From Paraburkholderia piptadeniae (GTDB lineage Bacteria > Pseudomonadota > Gammaproteobacteria > Burkholderiales > Burkholderiaceae): a stretch of 50,602 bases of DNA. The translations under genes and the position numbers were made by a program. Positions 8,501-14,450 of the stretch are shown here, one piece after another. A model generated the notes under the pieces. That model made no database searches and was not told the origin of the DNA. It saw nothing but the letters and a program-made list of their open reading frames with translations. Location: contig NZ_CYGY02000073.1 of assembly GCF_900007165.1 (NCBI RefSeq), positions 1 through 50,602 of the forward strand, read 5' to 3'. The first letter of the stretch is position 1, and each line of letters opens with the position of its first letter.

Positions 8501-11154
8501 CGGTCGACAAGCAGGTGAATCTCGTCAATCCATCGGGGCTCGCGCTGAATTTCTGGGACGGCGCGGCAGGGCCGAAGAACGACTCCAGCGTCAATGGCGG
8601 CGACGGCGTTTGGCAGAACTTCAACGGCAACAACAACTGGAGCAATCCGTCGGGTGCGCTGAACGGCGTGTTCGCGGATGCGTCGTTTGCCGTTTTCATG
8701 GCGAAGCCCGGCACCGTCACCGTCGATGACAGTCTCGGCAGCGTCCACGTGTCGGGCATGCAGTTCGCAAGCGACGGCTATGTGGTGAAGGGCGCGCCCA
8801 TCACGTTGATCGGCACGCCTCAGACACAGGGCGCAGCCGTGATCCGGGTCGGCGACGGCAGCAGCGCCGGCGCGGCCTACACGGCGACCATCGATTCCGT
8901 GTTGACGGGCACGGCGTCCCTGGTGAAGAGCGACATCGGCACACTCGTGTTGAACGCGGCCAACACCTATACGGGTGGCACGGCCATCAACGGTGGCGTC
9001 CTGCAGATCGCGGGCGATGCGAACCTCGGCGCGTCGGCGGGAGCGCTGAGCCTGAACGGCGGCACGCTGCGCACCACGGCGAGCTTCAGCGAATCGCGCG
9101 CTACCACGCTCGGCGATCTGGGCGGCACGTTCGATACGGCGGCGGGCACGCAATTCACGCTGGCCACCGACATCGGCGGCAGCGGGTCGCTCACGAAGAT
9201 GGGGGCGGGCACCACGATTCTCACCGGCACGAACACCTATGTAGGCGGGACGACGGTCAGCGCGGGCACGCTGCAACTGGGTAATGGCGGCGCAAGCGGA
9301 AGTGTGTCCGGCGACATCCGCGACAACGCGACGTTGACATTCGACCGCTCGGACCAGTTTGCGCTCGCTGGCGCGGTGTTCGGCACGGGCCGTGTCATCC
9401 AGCAAGGCTCGGGCACGACGATCCTCAACGCGAACAACACGTACCTCGGCACGACGACGGTCAATGCCGGCACCCTCGCCGTCGGCGATGCCGCCCATTC
9501 ATCTGCTGCACTGAGCGGCGGTGGCAATACGATCGTACGGGCAGGCGCTACGCTGGGCGGCTACGGCAGCGTGACGGGCAATGTGATGAACCTCGGCACG
9601 ATTGCGGTTGCCGACGCGATCCCGGCGTTCGGCAACGCAGCCGGCAACGTGGCCGCGGCAGCTGCGGCAGGCGGCGCGACGGCGCATGCGCAGACGACGC
9701 CGCACTCTGCCGCACAAGGCGCAACAGATGGCGGCACGGGCAACTTCAACATCGTCGGCAACCTCGCCAACGCAGGGCTTGTGCAACTCGGTGGGCCAGG
9801 CGTTGGAAACACGCTGACGGTGGCCGGCAACTACGTCGGGCAGCAGGGCGCCGTCGCGCTGAACGCGAAGCTCGGCGCCGACAATTCGCCGGCCGACCGC
9901 CTCGTGATCAGCGGCGGCAGTGCGACGGGTTCGACGATGCTGAAAGTGACCAACGTCGGCGGCGCCGGCGACCAGACCGTGTCGGATGGCATCCAGGTCG
10001 TGCAAGCGACGAACGGCGCGACCACGGCGCCAGGCGCATTCACAGGGGGCCCTGCGAGTGCTGGCGCATACACGTACCAGTTGTTTCGCGGCGGCATCCA
10101 CCCCGGCACCGAAGACAACTGGTATCTGCGCTCGGCGTTGATGCCGAACGAATTGCCCTCCGCCACGCCCACACCGCCACCACCCGCGCCGCCAATTCCC
10201 ATCTATCGCGCGGCGGTGCCCGTCTATGCGGAGGTGCCGTCGCTCGCACGCGAACTGATGGTGCAGCAGATCGGCACGTTCCATGACCGCATGGGCTCGC
10301 AGGACCTGCTGACCGAAACGGGCACCGTGCCCGCCTCATGGGGACGGTTGTGGGGCGATCACCTGTCCGAGGATCACGACGGCACGGTGAGTCAGTCGTT
10401 CAGCGGCACCGTGATGGGAGCCCAGGCAGGGCAGGACGTGTATGCCGATTCGACCGCGAGCGGCCATCGAAACCACTATGGCTTCTTCCTCGGCTATGCT
10501 CGCGCGAGTGGCGACGTCAAAGGTTTCGCACTCGCACAACCCGATTTTGCCGCGGGCAGCCTGTCGATCGACTCATACAGCGCCGGAGCGTACTGGACAC
10601 ACGTCGGGCCGGGTGGCTGGTACACGGATACCGTGCTGATGGGCAGCACGATGACTATCAATCCCGAGTCGAACGCGGGAGATCACACGTCCACTCACGC
10701 GAACGCGTTCACCGCGTCGCTGGAAGGCGGACTGCCGATTGCCTTGCAGCACAACCTCACCGTCGAGCCGCAGGCGCAACTCGTGTTCGAGCACACACAC
10801 ATCAACGATCTGAACGATGGCGTGTCGAGCGTGAGCTGGAGCAGCGCGAACGAACTGATCGGCCGGCTCGGCGTGCGGCTCGCGGGGCAGCTCTCGGGCC
10901 ACGGGATGCAGTGGCAGCCGTATCTTCGGCTCGATGTGCTGCGCTATTTCGGCGGCCACGACCAGACGACTTTCGCGAACCATACGACGATCGACTCGAA
11001 CGCGGGCTCTACCCAGGGACATGTGGGCGTGGGCGTATCGGCGCACGTGAATAACCGGGTCAGCGTCTACGCGACTGCGGGCTACTGGTTCAATCTCGGC
11101 ACGTCGCATCGGGCTACCGTCGAGGGCAATGCCGGTGTGCGCCTGAGCTGGTAA
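2548..11154 (+). CDS. Giant type Va autotransporter (AIDA/pertactin-like adhesin) with 204-nt passenger repeats
   Basis: A 2868-residue predicted surface protein. Residues 1-34 look like a Sec signal ending at a SASA-type site. The passenger is Gly/Thr/Asn-rich with autotransporter-associated beta-strand repeats of the form NTYTGGTTI..GTLQLGNGG..SG, expected to fold as a beta-helix. An LN(Y/F)WDG module with a following NDNWT/NNNWS-type segment recurs at about residues 709, 1251 and 2000. A pertactin-like passenger C-terminus (about 2415-2540) and a proline-rich linker (about 2540-2560) precede a C-terminal beta-barrel domain (about 2590-2868) ending in the aromatic RLSW. The start ATG has GGAGGA at 2538-2543. 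By family the barrel exports the passenger across the outer membrane; adhesion or aggregation is inferred, not shown. No protease or lipase motif was seen. The only cysteines noticed are near the N-terminus. Confidence 0.9.
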   Translation: MDDVRLVFASSLKPLATFIGFALVNGLYGPAASAACATSSNVTTCNTNAPSPWTSTVGQGPATPAGATVTLAPSAQIVTGNANAISLGDNTTINIGAGALVQNKATSGAGLSSAGNNTVEFGSNGNMTVGAGASVKSTGSARNAEAINVIGTGNTITNFGLISGVNSAAIWFEDRTIGTPNTVDNYGTIQTGSGAAGSTLGNVIGNSSHGNVNFINRTGATVQGSLSFASGNDSLTLEAGSVITGSFDGGGGTNTLTLSGVTGSSDTLPGNISNFQTLTKTGAGTWTLSGTVGNNAGTPLAVDVQQGTLALTGNNASFNGSVLVEGAGTLQARAQSLPPTVTDNGLVLFAQPDNGTYAGLLKGTGAVTKTGVGVLTLSGNNTYQGNTLIQGGAIAISADSGLGGASGAVTLDGGALELQRSFNLSPSRAITVTPNNGAIITDAGVSSVLGQPVAGAGSFTKGGAGTLALTNTSTYAGSTTIAGGTLQLGNGGTTGSLPGGAVTDNGILAFNRSDQVGFGNPISGSGGVIQNGSGTTILTASNSYGGVTNVDAGALYVNGNQAGTGTATVASGATLGGAGALGGSVAVGNGGTLSPGDVDATPGTLTIGGDLSLGSSSTLNYSFGQAGQVGGPLNDLTDVGGNLTLGGTLNVVATPGGTFSPGLYRVISYAGALGGGGLALGTVPTPGNYFIQTSIPNQVNLINTSGLTLNYWDGQIPAQRNNGSIDGGNGTWTSSLGNDNWTNESGLVNAPYSNGAFAIFVGAPGTVTVDTSLGAVQAAGMQFGVDGYNIVGNPLTLTGGATPATGSVIRVGDGTRAGAGYTATIAAPVHGSATLVKSDLGTLVLSGANTYTGGTQINGGTLQVSQDANLGASGGALGLDGGALHTTQSFGTLRNTTLEPGGGTFDTDAGTTLAMGDGVSAAGMIGGAGGLVKTGGGTLALAADNTYTGGTTIEAGTLQLGAGTATGSIAGDVTDNGTLAFNRADTFTFGGIVSGAGALAQTGSGTTVLTAANTYTGGTTISAGGLQLGNGGASGSIVGNVTDNGSLTFNRSDSFSFGGAISGTGSVTQSGTGTTDLSAANSYTGATTVNAGALYIDGDQSLATGTTTVGAATLGGAGTIGGSVNIAGNGSAGGTLSPGTRSTAPGTLTINGNLSLASNSSLDYRFGAANTVGGAFNDLTNVGGNLTLGGTLNVTLSPGGSFDPGVYRVINYGGTLTSNTLSLGTVPAGSFFVQTSVSHEVNLINTTGVTLNYWDGGAGPKNNSSVDGGSGVWNAAAPGGNDNWTDQNGTLNAPWANQAFAIFMSTPGTVTVDSSTSTGNGPVVASGMQFASNGYVINGNTPADAITLVGTGTGVGMTASSVIRVGDGTAQGAGYTATINAQLTGASQLVKTDLGTLILEGANTYTGGTAIDGGVLQIAADNNLGAPGTALSVDSGTLRTTADMTSARATTLGANGGTFDVTAGTTLELDAAVGGTGALSKTSAGALVLAQDNVYSGGTIIGAGTLQLGNGGTSGSVIGNVTDNGTLAFDRSDAATFGGLISGTGSVNQLGSGTTIFTADNTYSGGTTISGGTLQLGNGGTSGSVIGNVTDSGTLAFDRSDAATFGGLISGTGSVNQLGSGTTIFTADNTYSGGTTISAGTLQLGNGGTSGSIAGNVTDNATLAFRRADTVTFAGVIGGSGTLNQLGTGTTMLTGDNTYGGGTTIGAGTLQLGNGGTSGSIVGDVTDEGILAVDRADTLPLGGRITGAGALLQQGTGTTVLTGFNTYSGGTIISGGTLQLGNGGATGSITGDVLDNGTLTFNRADLMPFVGTISGSGAVVQQGSGTTVLSGANAYGGPTLVTGGALFIDGDQSGAAGPTTATGGATLGGTGTIGGDVAIVSGGTLSPGDVGVAPGTLTINRNLTLNSGALLSYSFGQANVVGGPLNDLTVVKGNLTLAGTLNVQTTEGGTFDPGIYRVFSYTGSLTNNGLALAAIPSPDFTVQTSVDKQVNLVNPSGLALNFWDGAAGPKNDSSVNGGDGVWQNFNGNNNWSNPSGALNGVFADASFAVFMAKPGTVTVDDSLGSVHVSGMQFASDGYVVKGAPITLIGTPQTQGAAVIRVGDGSSAGAAYTATIDSVLTGTASLVKSDIGTLVLNAANTYTGGTAINGGVLQIAGDANLGASAGALSLNGGTLRTTASFSESRATTLGDLGGTFDTAAGTQFTLATDIGGSGSLTKMGAGTTILTGTNTYVGGTTVSAGTLQLGNGGASGSVSGDIRDNATLTFDRSDQFALAGAVFGTGRVIQQGSGTTILNANNTYLGTTTVNAGTLAVGDAAHSSAALSGGGNTIVRAGATLGGYGSVTGNVMNLGTIAVADAIPAFGNAAGNVAAAAAAGGATAHAQTTPHSAAQGATDGGTGNFNIVGNLANAGLVQLGGPGVGNTLTVAGNYVGQQGAVALNAKLGADNSPADRLVISGGSATGSTMLKVTNVGGAGDQTVSDGIQVVQATNGATTAPGAFTGGPASAGAYTYQLFRGGIHPGTEDNWYLRSALMPNELPSATPTPPPPAPPIPIYRAAVPVYAEVPSLARELMVQQIGTFHDRMGSQDLLTETGTVPASWGRLWGDHLSEDHDGTVSQSFSGTVMGAQAGQDVYADSTASGHRNHYGFFLGYARASGDVKGFALAQPDFAAGSLSIDSYSAGAYWTHVGPGGWYTDTVLMGSTMTINPESNAGDHTSTHANAFTASLEGGLPIALQHNLTVEPQAQLVFEHTHINDLNDGVSSVSWSSANELIGRLGVRLAGQLSGHGMQWQPYLRLDVLRYFGGHDQTTFANHTTIDSNAGSTQGHVGVGVSAHVNNRVSVYATAGYWFNLGTSHRATVEGNAGVRLSW
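4012..4215 (+). repeat. 204-nt passenger repeat, first block (1 unit)
   Basis: Single copy of the LQLGNGG-initiated repeat, counted from the GG after CTG in that motif. It precedes the first LNYWDG module. Confidence 0.6.
5428..5835 (+). repeat. 204-nt passenger repeat, second block (2 units)
   Basis: Two successive units with phase points at 5428 and 5632, exactly 204 nt apart, each encoding LQLG..SI.G..TDNG..FNR. They precede the second LNYWDG module. Confidence 0.7.
7072..8091 (+). repeat. 204-nt passenger repeat, third block (5 units)
   Basis: Five head-to-tail units with phase points at 7072, 7276, 7480, 7684 and 7888, all exactly 204 nt (68 codons) apart. Units 1 and 2 differ at only about ten positions, so that duplication is recent. 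The others have diverged but keep the length. Confidence 0.85.
9280..9483 (+). repeat. 204-nt passenger repeat, fourth block (1 unit)
   Basis: Single diverged unit starting at the LQLGNGG motif after the third LNFWDG module. Confidence 0.55.
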
Positions 11155-11160
11155 GTTCGC

Positions 11161-11188
11161 TTGACAAGGCGTCCTCGTGCTCTACACT
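11161..11188 (+). promoter_or_regulatory. Sigma-70 promoter of the arsR-SRPBCC-DUF899 operon, probably leaderless
   Basis: A perfect -35 (TTGACA, 11161-11166), a 16-nt spacer and a -10 TACACT (11183-11188). Transcription should begin about 7 nt later, at 11195-11196, which is the A of the arsR start codon. No Shine-Dalgarno precedes that ATG, in line with a leaderless mRNA. Confidence 0.75.
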
Positions 11189-11205
11189 TAACCTCATGGT
11201 TAAGT
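11186..11205. promoter_or_regulatory. Operator overlapping -10 and start codon of arsR
   Basis: ACTTAACC (11186-11193) and GGTTAAGT (11198-11205) form a perfect 8-bp inverted repeat around TCAT. It covers the -10, the start site and the first codons (ATG GTT AAG), so repressor binding would block polymerase directly. The downstream ArsR protein is the natural candidate to bind it. Confidence 0.75.
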
Positions 11206-11618
11206 TTCAAGACGGCACACTCGATCGCACATTCGCGGCGCTGGCCGACCCCACGCGCCGCGCGCTGCTGTCGCGCCTGTCCGATAGCGTGGATCTGTCC
11301 GTCTCCGAACTCGCCGAACCGTTCTCGATGTCGCTGCCCGCCGTGATGAAGCACCTCGACGTGCTGTCGGACGCGGGGCTCATCACGCGGACCAAGACGG
11401 GCCGCACGGTCGCGTGCCGTCTGTCGGCGGGGCCGATGGAGGAGGCGATGGAATGGCTGCGCCGCTATCAGCGGTTCTGGTCCGAAGCGCTCGATCAACT
11501 GGCCGCCTACGTGGAGGAACAGTCATGCCCGACCGCCCCAGTCTCACACTCCAGCGACACATCAACGCGCGCCCGGCGAAAGTCTTCAGCGCGTGGACGG
11601 ACCCGCAGCAAATCGTGA
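11196..11618 (+). CDS. ArsR-family transcriptional repressor
   Basis: A 140-residue protein whose first ~105 residues match the winged-helix ArsR type that pairs with SRPBCC proteins: ALADPTRRALL near residue 15, a recognition region SLPAVMKHLDVLSDAGLI at about 47-64, and the wing TKTGRTVACRLS. No metal-binding CxC of the ArsR/SmtB metal sensors is seen, so a metal signal is unlikely. Relatives usually stop soon after the YVEE helix; here the frame runs on for about 30 Ser/Arg-rich residues and overlaps the next gene by 94 nt, so the tail may be a run-on after loss of an ancestral stop. It is first in an operon, with a palindromic operator over its own start codon, so autorepression is likely. 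Confidence 0.85.
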   Translation: MVKFQDGTLDRTFAALADPTRRALLSRLSDSVDLSVSELAEPFSMSLPAVMKHLDVLSDAGLITRTKTGRTVACRLSAGPMEEAMEWLRRYQRFWSEALDQLAAYVEEQSCPTAPVSHSSDTSTRARRKSSARGRTRSKS

Positions 11619-11953
11619 AGTGGCTGCATCCCGGCGGCTGCAACGTCGTTCACGCCGAGATGGAACTGAGGGCAGGCGGCCGTTTTCACATGATCATGCG
11701 CGCGCCCGATGGCGAAGAGCACGACGTGAGCGGCGTCTTTCGCGAAGTCGCGATGAACGAAAAGCTTGTCTACACATGGGCGTATCGCTCGACGCCAGAA
11801 CGTGAGTCCATCGTCACATTCATGCTGAAGGCGGATGGCGACGGGACGTGGCTGACGCTGAAGCACGAACAGTTCTTCGACGAAGCCGCGCGCGATGCGC
11901 ATCGGGGCGGCTGGACGGAAGCGCTGGACGGACTCGAACACTATTTCTCGTGA
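11525..11953 (+). CDS. SRPBCC / AHSA1-like protein
   Basis: A 142-residue protein with the Aha1/START-like fold pattern: an N-terminal strand (LTLQRHINA), then RPAKVFSAWTDPQQIVKWLHP, a central GG.F...M..PDGEEH..SGVF strand pair and a C-terminal helix GGWTEALDGLEHYF. Members bind hydrophobic ligands or act as small-molecule-binding partners; the ligand here is unknown. The start at 11525 has GGAGG at 11513-11517. An upstream in-frame extension to 11414 lies wholly inside arsR and is not needed. ArsR-SRPBCC pairs are a common operon in proteobacteria and actinobacteria. Translation is probably coupled to arsR. Confidence 0.85.
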   Translation: MPDRPSLTLQRHINARPAKVFSAWTDPQQIVKWLHPGGCNVVHAEMELRAGGRFHMIMRAPDGEEHDVSGVFREVAMNEKLVYTWAYRSTPERESIVTFMLKADGDGTWLTLKHEQFFDEAARDAHRGGWTEALDGLEHYFS

Positions 11954-12026
11954 AGGTCGCGCTCGCCTGCATGGAGCGAACGCAGAGCGAATGCAGAGCG
12001 AACAGGCCGTGCAACCGGAGGAACTG

Positions 12027-12800
12027 ATGGAACAGCACAAGATCGTTTCACGCGAAGAATGGCTTGCCGCGCAACGCGCGCATCTCGTCGAAGAAAAGGC
12101 GTTCACGCGCGCACGCGATGCGCTTGCGAAAAAGCGCCAGGCACTGCCATGGATGAAAGTCGACAAGACCTATACGTTCGATACGCCCGATGGCGAGAAG
12201 ACGCTCGCGGATCTTTTCGCGGGGCGCAGCCAGTTGATTGTGTATCACTTCATGCTTGGACCCGACTGGGAGCAGGGATGTCCCGGCTGTTCGTTCCTGT
12301 CCGATCATATCGACGGCGCGCTCGTGCATCTCGCGCATCGCGACGTGACGTATGTGGCCATCTCGCGCGCGCCGCTCGAAAAAATCGAGGCATTCAAAGA
12401 GCGCATGGAGTGGCGGTTTCCGTGGGTGTCGTCGTTCAGCAGCGACTTCAATTACGACTTCAACGTGTCGTTCACGACGCAGCAGGAAGCCGAAGGCAAG
12501 GTGTTCTACAACTTCGAAACACAGGACTACGCGTGCGACGAACTGCCCGGCATGAGCGTGTTCTACAGGAACGACAAGGGCGAAATCTTCCGCACGTTCG
12601 CGTCGTATGCGCGCGGCGGCGAGCCGCTGATCAGCACGTATACGCTGCTCGATTACGTGCCGAAGGGCCGCGACGAAGACGAGAACAAGATGATGGGCTG
12701 GATGCGCCATCACGACCGCTATGAAGACGGCGTGACGGGCAAATCGCTGGCTGAAGGGAAAGAGGCGGATGCGTGCTGCCATTCCGCGCTGCACAAGTGA
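12027..12800 (+). CDS. DUF899 thioredoxin-like family protein
   Basis: A 257-residue cytoplasmic protein. It shows the DUF899 signature GPDWEQGCPGCSFLSDHID with CPGC at residues 85-88, preceded by the LADLF.GR.QLIVYHFM strand and followed by the strongly conserved FPWVSS..SDFN.DF region. The fold is thioredoxin-like, so a redox role is possible, but the family reaction is not established. GGAGG at 12017-12021 supports the ATG at 12027 over earlier in-frame starts. It lies 73 nt after the SRPBCC gene on the same strand and is probably the third gene of the ArsR-controlled operon. Confidence 0.85.
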   Translation: MEQHKIVSREEWLAAQRAHLVEEKAFTRARDALAKKRQALPWMKVDKTYTFDTPDGEKTLADLFAGRSQLIVYHFMLGPDWEQGCPGCSFLSDHIDGALVHLAHRDVTYVAISRAPLEKIEAFKERMEWRFPWVSSFSSDFNYDFNVSFTTQQEAEGKVFYNFETQDYACDELPGMSVFYRNDKGEIFRTFASYARGGEPLISTYTLLDYVPKGRDEDENKMMGWMRHHDRYEDGVTGKSLAEGKEADACCHSALHK

Positions 12801-12840
12801 ACGCCCACGAGTAGTCAGGACACTCGGATCGGGCCCGCGT

Positions 12841-13023
12841 TTACAGCGACATTTCAAACGCGGGCTTGAGAAAGACTTCGATGGCCATCACGACGAGGCC
12901 CATCGCGCCTGACGCGAGCGTGAGCGTGCCGTATTCGTCGTAACGCGAGTCGTACAGGCACGCGATCACGAAGAGAATCGCGAGCAGATTCGTCAGCCAG
13001 TCGAAATTGAGTGCAAGCAGCAT
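12841..13023 (-). CDS. Small two-helix membrane protein
   Basis: Sixty residues with two hydrophobic segments (about 11-25 and 37-51) joined by a charged loop, YDSRYDEYG. No known family recognised. The ribosome-binding site is weak (a GGA some 9 nt upstream), so expression is uncertain. It is convergent with the DUF899 gene and downstream of the epimerase gene on the same strand. Confidence 0.5.
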   Translation of the reverse strand: MLLALNFDWLTNLLAILFVIACLYDSRYDEYGTLTLASGAMGLVVMAIEVFLKPAFEMSL

Positions 13024-13155
13024 TGAATGATCCGGGCTCGTGCCGATAGATCAAAATCGTCGTGATCCTGATCGAACGGATTCTAGCGGCGCGAGCTTAC
13101 GGATAAGCAACAGCCGGACTTGCAGCGTGTGCGTTGGGCAACGTTTTGCGCGCTT

Positions 13156-14061
13156 CTACGCGTCTTTCATCATGTCGTTCCCGATCCAGTCGATCACCGA
13201 TGTGCGCGTCGGTTGCCAGCCGAGCAGGTCACGCGCGCGAGTGCCGCGCACGCGGCTATTCGAGCCGAGTCCATACGACGCCATTTCGTAGCCCCATTCG
13301 GCGATCGCCTGCTCGAGCGGCCAGTCTTGCGCGGGACCGAGATGCAGCGCCTTCGCGATAGCCGTGCTCATGTCGCGGAACGACGCTTCGCCGCTTTCGA
13401 CGAAATAGAACGTGCCCGCCGGGCTCTTGTCGAGCGCGAGACGATACAGCTCGACGACGTCGTCGATGAACACGTTCGACCAGATGTTGCCGCCGCTGCC
13501 GACATGCCGCACGACGCCGCTCTTTTGCGCCTGACGCACGAGACGCGGCAACTGCACGCTCGCACTGCCTTTGACCGCGCCGTGTCCATAGATCAGCGTA
13601 TTGCACAGCACCGACGAACGGATGCCGCGCTGCGCTGCATCGAGCACGAGCCGGTCGATCTCGACGCGCGGCGCCTTGTCGGCCGTCGGCTCGGGCAGCG
13701 CATCTTCCGTGTAGATCTTCGCGTCGCCGCGTTCGCCGCCCGACGCATCGCCGACGATGCTCGATCCGCTCGTATGCAGAAGCGGCTTGCCGGAGCCCGC
13801 GAGTCCGTCGATCAGCGCAACGACTGCGCCGCGATGGTCGCTGCTCGCCGCGTTGATGACGGCGTTGGCGGCTTGGGCTTGCGCGGTCAGCAGAGTGCGG
13901 TCGTCGAGCGTGCCTGTCACGGGCTCGATGCCTAGGCGTTTCAGTTCGGCCGCGTGTTCCGGGTTGCGGATCAGGCCCGTCACGCGATGGCCCGCGCGCA
14001 CGAGCCCCGCCGCAATCGATCCGCCGATATAGCCGCTTGCGCCTGTCACGAAGATGTTCAA
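13156..14061 (-). CDS. NAD(P)-dependent epimerase/reductase (atypical SDR)
   Basis: A 301-residue protein opening directly with the Rossmann nucleotide-binding motif NIFVTGASGYIGGSIAAGL, then VTGLIRNPEHAAELKRLGIEPVTGTLDD, typical of extended or atypical short-chain dehydrogenases that use NAD(P). A YxxxK-type pair is not obvious, so the reaction cannot be named. The start is read as TTG at 14061-14059 because AAGGAG lies six bases before it and the motif begins at the next codon; a start further upstream would add 27 unlike residues. The gene is divergent from the hut operon, and a 19-nt inverted repeat sits about 90 nt before its start. Confidence 0.75.
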   Translation of the reverse strand: MNIFVTGASGYIGGSIAAGLVRAGHRVTGLIRNPEHAAELKRLGIEPVTGTLDDRTLLTAQAQAANAVINAASSDHRGAVVALIDGLAGSGKPLLHTSGSSIVGDASGGERGDAKIYTEDALPEPTADKAPRVEIDRLVLDAAQRGIRSSVLCNTLIYGHGAVKGSASVQLPRLVRQAQKSGVVRHVGSGGNIWSNVFIDDVVELYRLALDKSPAGTFYFVESGEASFRDMSTAIAKALHLGPAQDWPLEQAIAEWGYEMASYGLGSNSRVRGTRARDLLGWQPTRTSVIDWIGNDMMKDA

Positions 14062-14147
14062 AACGTTCTCCTTGCGAGAAAAGACTTGGGACGGCGTCAG
14101 TATGGCGGCGCAAGGTTCTTGCAAAAAGCGCGCGGGTCTCAAATCAA

Positions 14148-14166
14148 TCTTGACTCGAAATCAAGA
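14148..14166. promoter_or_regulatory. Inverted repeat, candidate operator for the epimerase gene
   Basis: TCTTGA and TCAAGA, perfect 6-bp arms separated by 7 nt, in a locally AT-richer stretch 87-105 nt upstream of the epimerase start. The size fits a LysR- or TetR-type dimer site. The FNR consensus would need one base less between the TTGA and TCAA halves. Confidence 0.35.
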
Positions 14167-14235
14167 ATGCGGCCGCGTGGCGGACGTCGGCTGGCGCGGC
14201 CGCTTTTTGTCCGCTTGCCAACGCGTAAATCACAC

Positions 14236-14247
14236 GTGTATATACAA
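14236..14247. promoter_or_regulatory. HutC operator-like box 1 (distal)
   Basis: GTGTATATACAA matches the palindrome TTGTATATACAA at 11 of 12 positions. It lies about 150 nt upstream of the core hut promoter and about 175 nt upstream of the divergent epimerase start, so it could serve looping or the divergent gene. Confidence 0.55.
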
Positions 14248-14390
14248 GTTATCGACGCGGCTCGACGAGGCACGTGAACCAGGGCGCGAATTGCCCGATC
14301 GCCAGCGAGACTGCGAAAACTGCGAGATCCATGCCAGAACGCCTTGTTCGATCTAATGGAAAGCCCTTACCCGAATTCGCAAAATTTGAG

Positions 14391-14402
14391 TTGTATATAC
14401 AA
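14391..14402. promoter_or_regulatory. HutC operator-like box 2 (over the -35 region)
   Basis: TTGTATATACAA is a perfect 12-nt palindrome of the kind bound by HutC in Pseudomonas and Klebsiella. It overlaps the candidate -35. Confidence 0.75.
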
Positions 14403-14419
14403 GCTGTCGCCGATACACT
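14391..14419 (+). promoter_or_regulatory. Candidate hut promoter
   Basis: TTGTAT (14391-14396), a 17-nt spacer and TACACT (14414-14419). Both hexamers are weak, but the spacing is ideal and the start would fall near 14426, inside box 3. Operators flanking the core promoter on both sides support the placement. Confidence 0.45.
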
Positions 14420-14427
14420 TCTCGAAA

Positions 14428-14439
14428 TTGTATAGACAG
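14428..14439. promoter_or_regulatory. HutC operator-like box 3 (over the transcription start)
   Basis: TTGTATAGACAG matches the palindrome at 10 of 12 positions. Its centre is 37 nt from that of box 2, and it sits just before the hutH leader. Confidence 0.65.
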
Positions 14440-14450
14440 GAACTCACACC

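Larger units (their letters stand above)
14062..14450. other. Divergent regulatory region, epimerase / hut operon
   Basis: A 389-nt gene-free interval. It holds an inverted repeat near the epimerase side (14148-14166), three TTGTATATACAA-type HutC boxes (14236-14247, 14391-14402, 14428-14439) and a hut promoter candidate. Confidence 0.7.

Noticed and set aside
3820..9498. Minus-strand frames of about 600 codons within the autotransporter (3820-5628 and 7681-9498)
   Set aside because: They are Arg/Ala-rich reversals of Gly/Thr-repeat codons and repeat with the passenger; the plus-strand gene has signal, barrel and ribosome-binding site.
14148..14166. TTGA/TCAA dyad as an FNR box
   Set aside because: The spacing is 7 nt between TTGA and TCAA; the FNR consensus needs 6.
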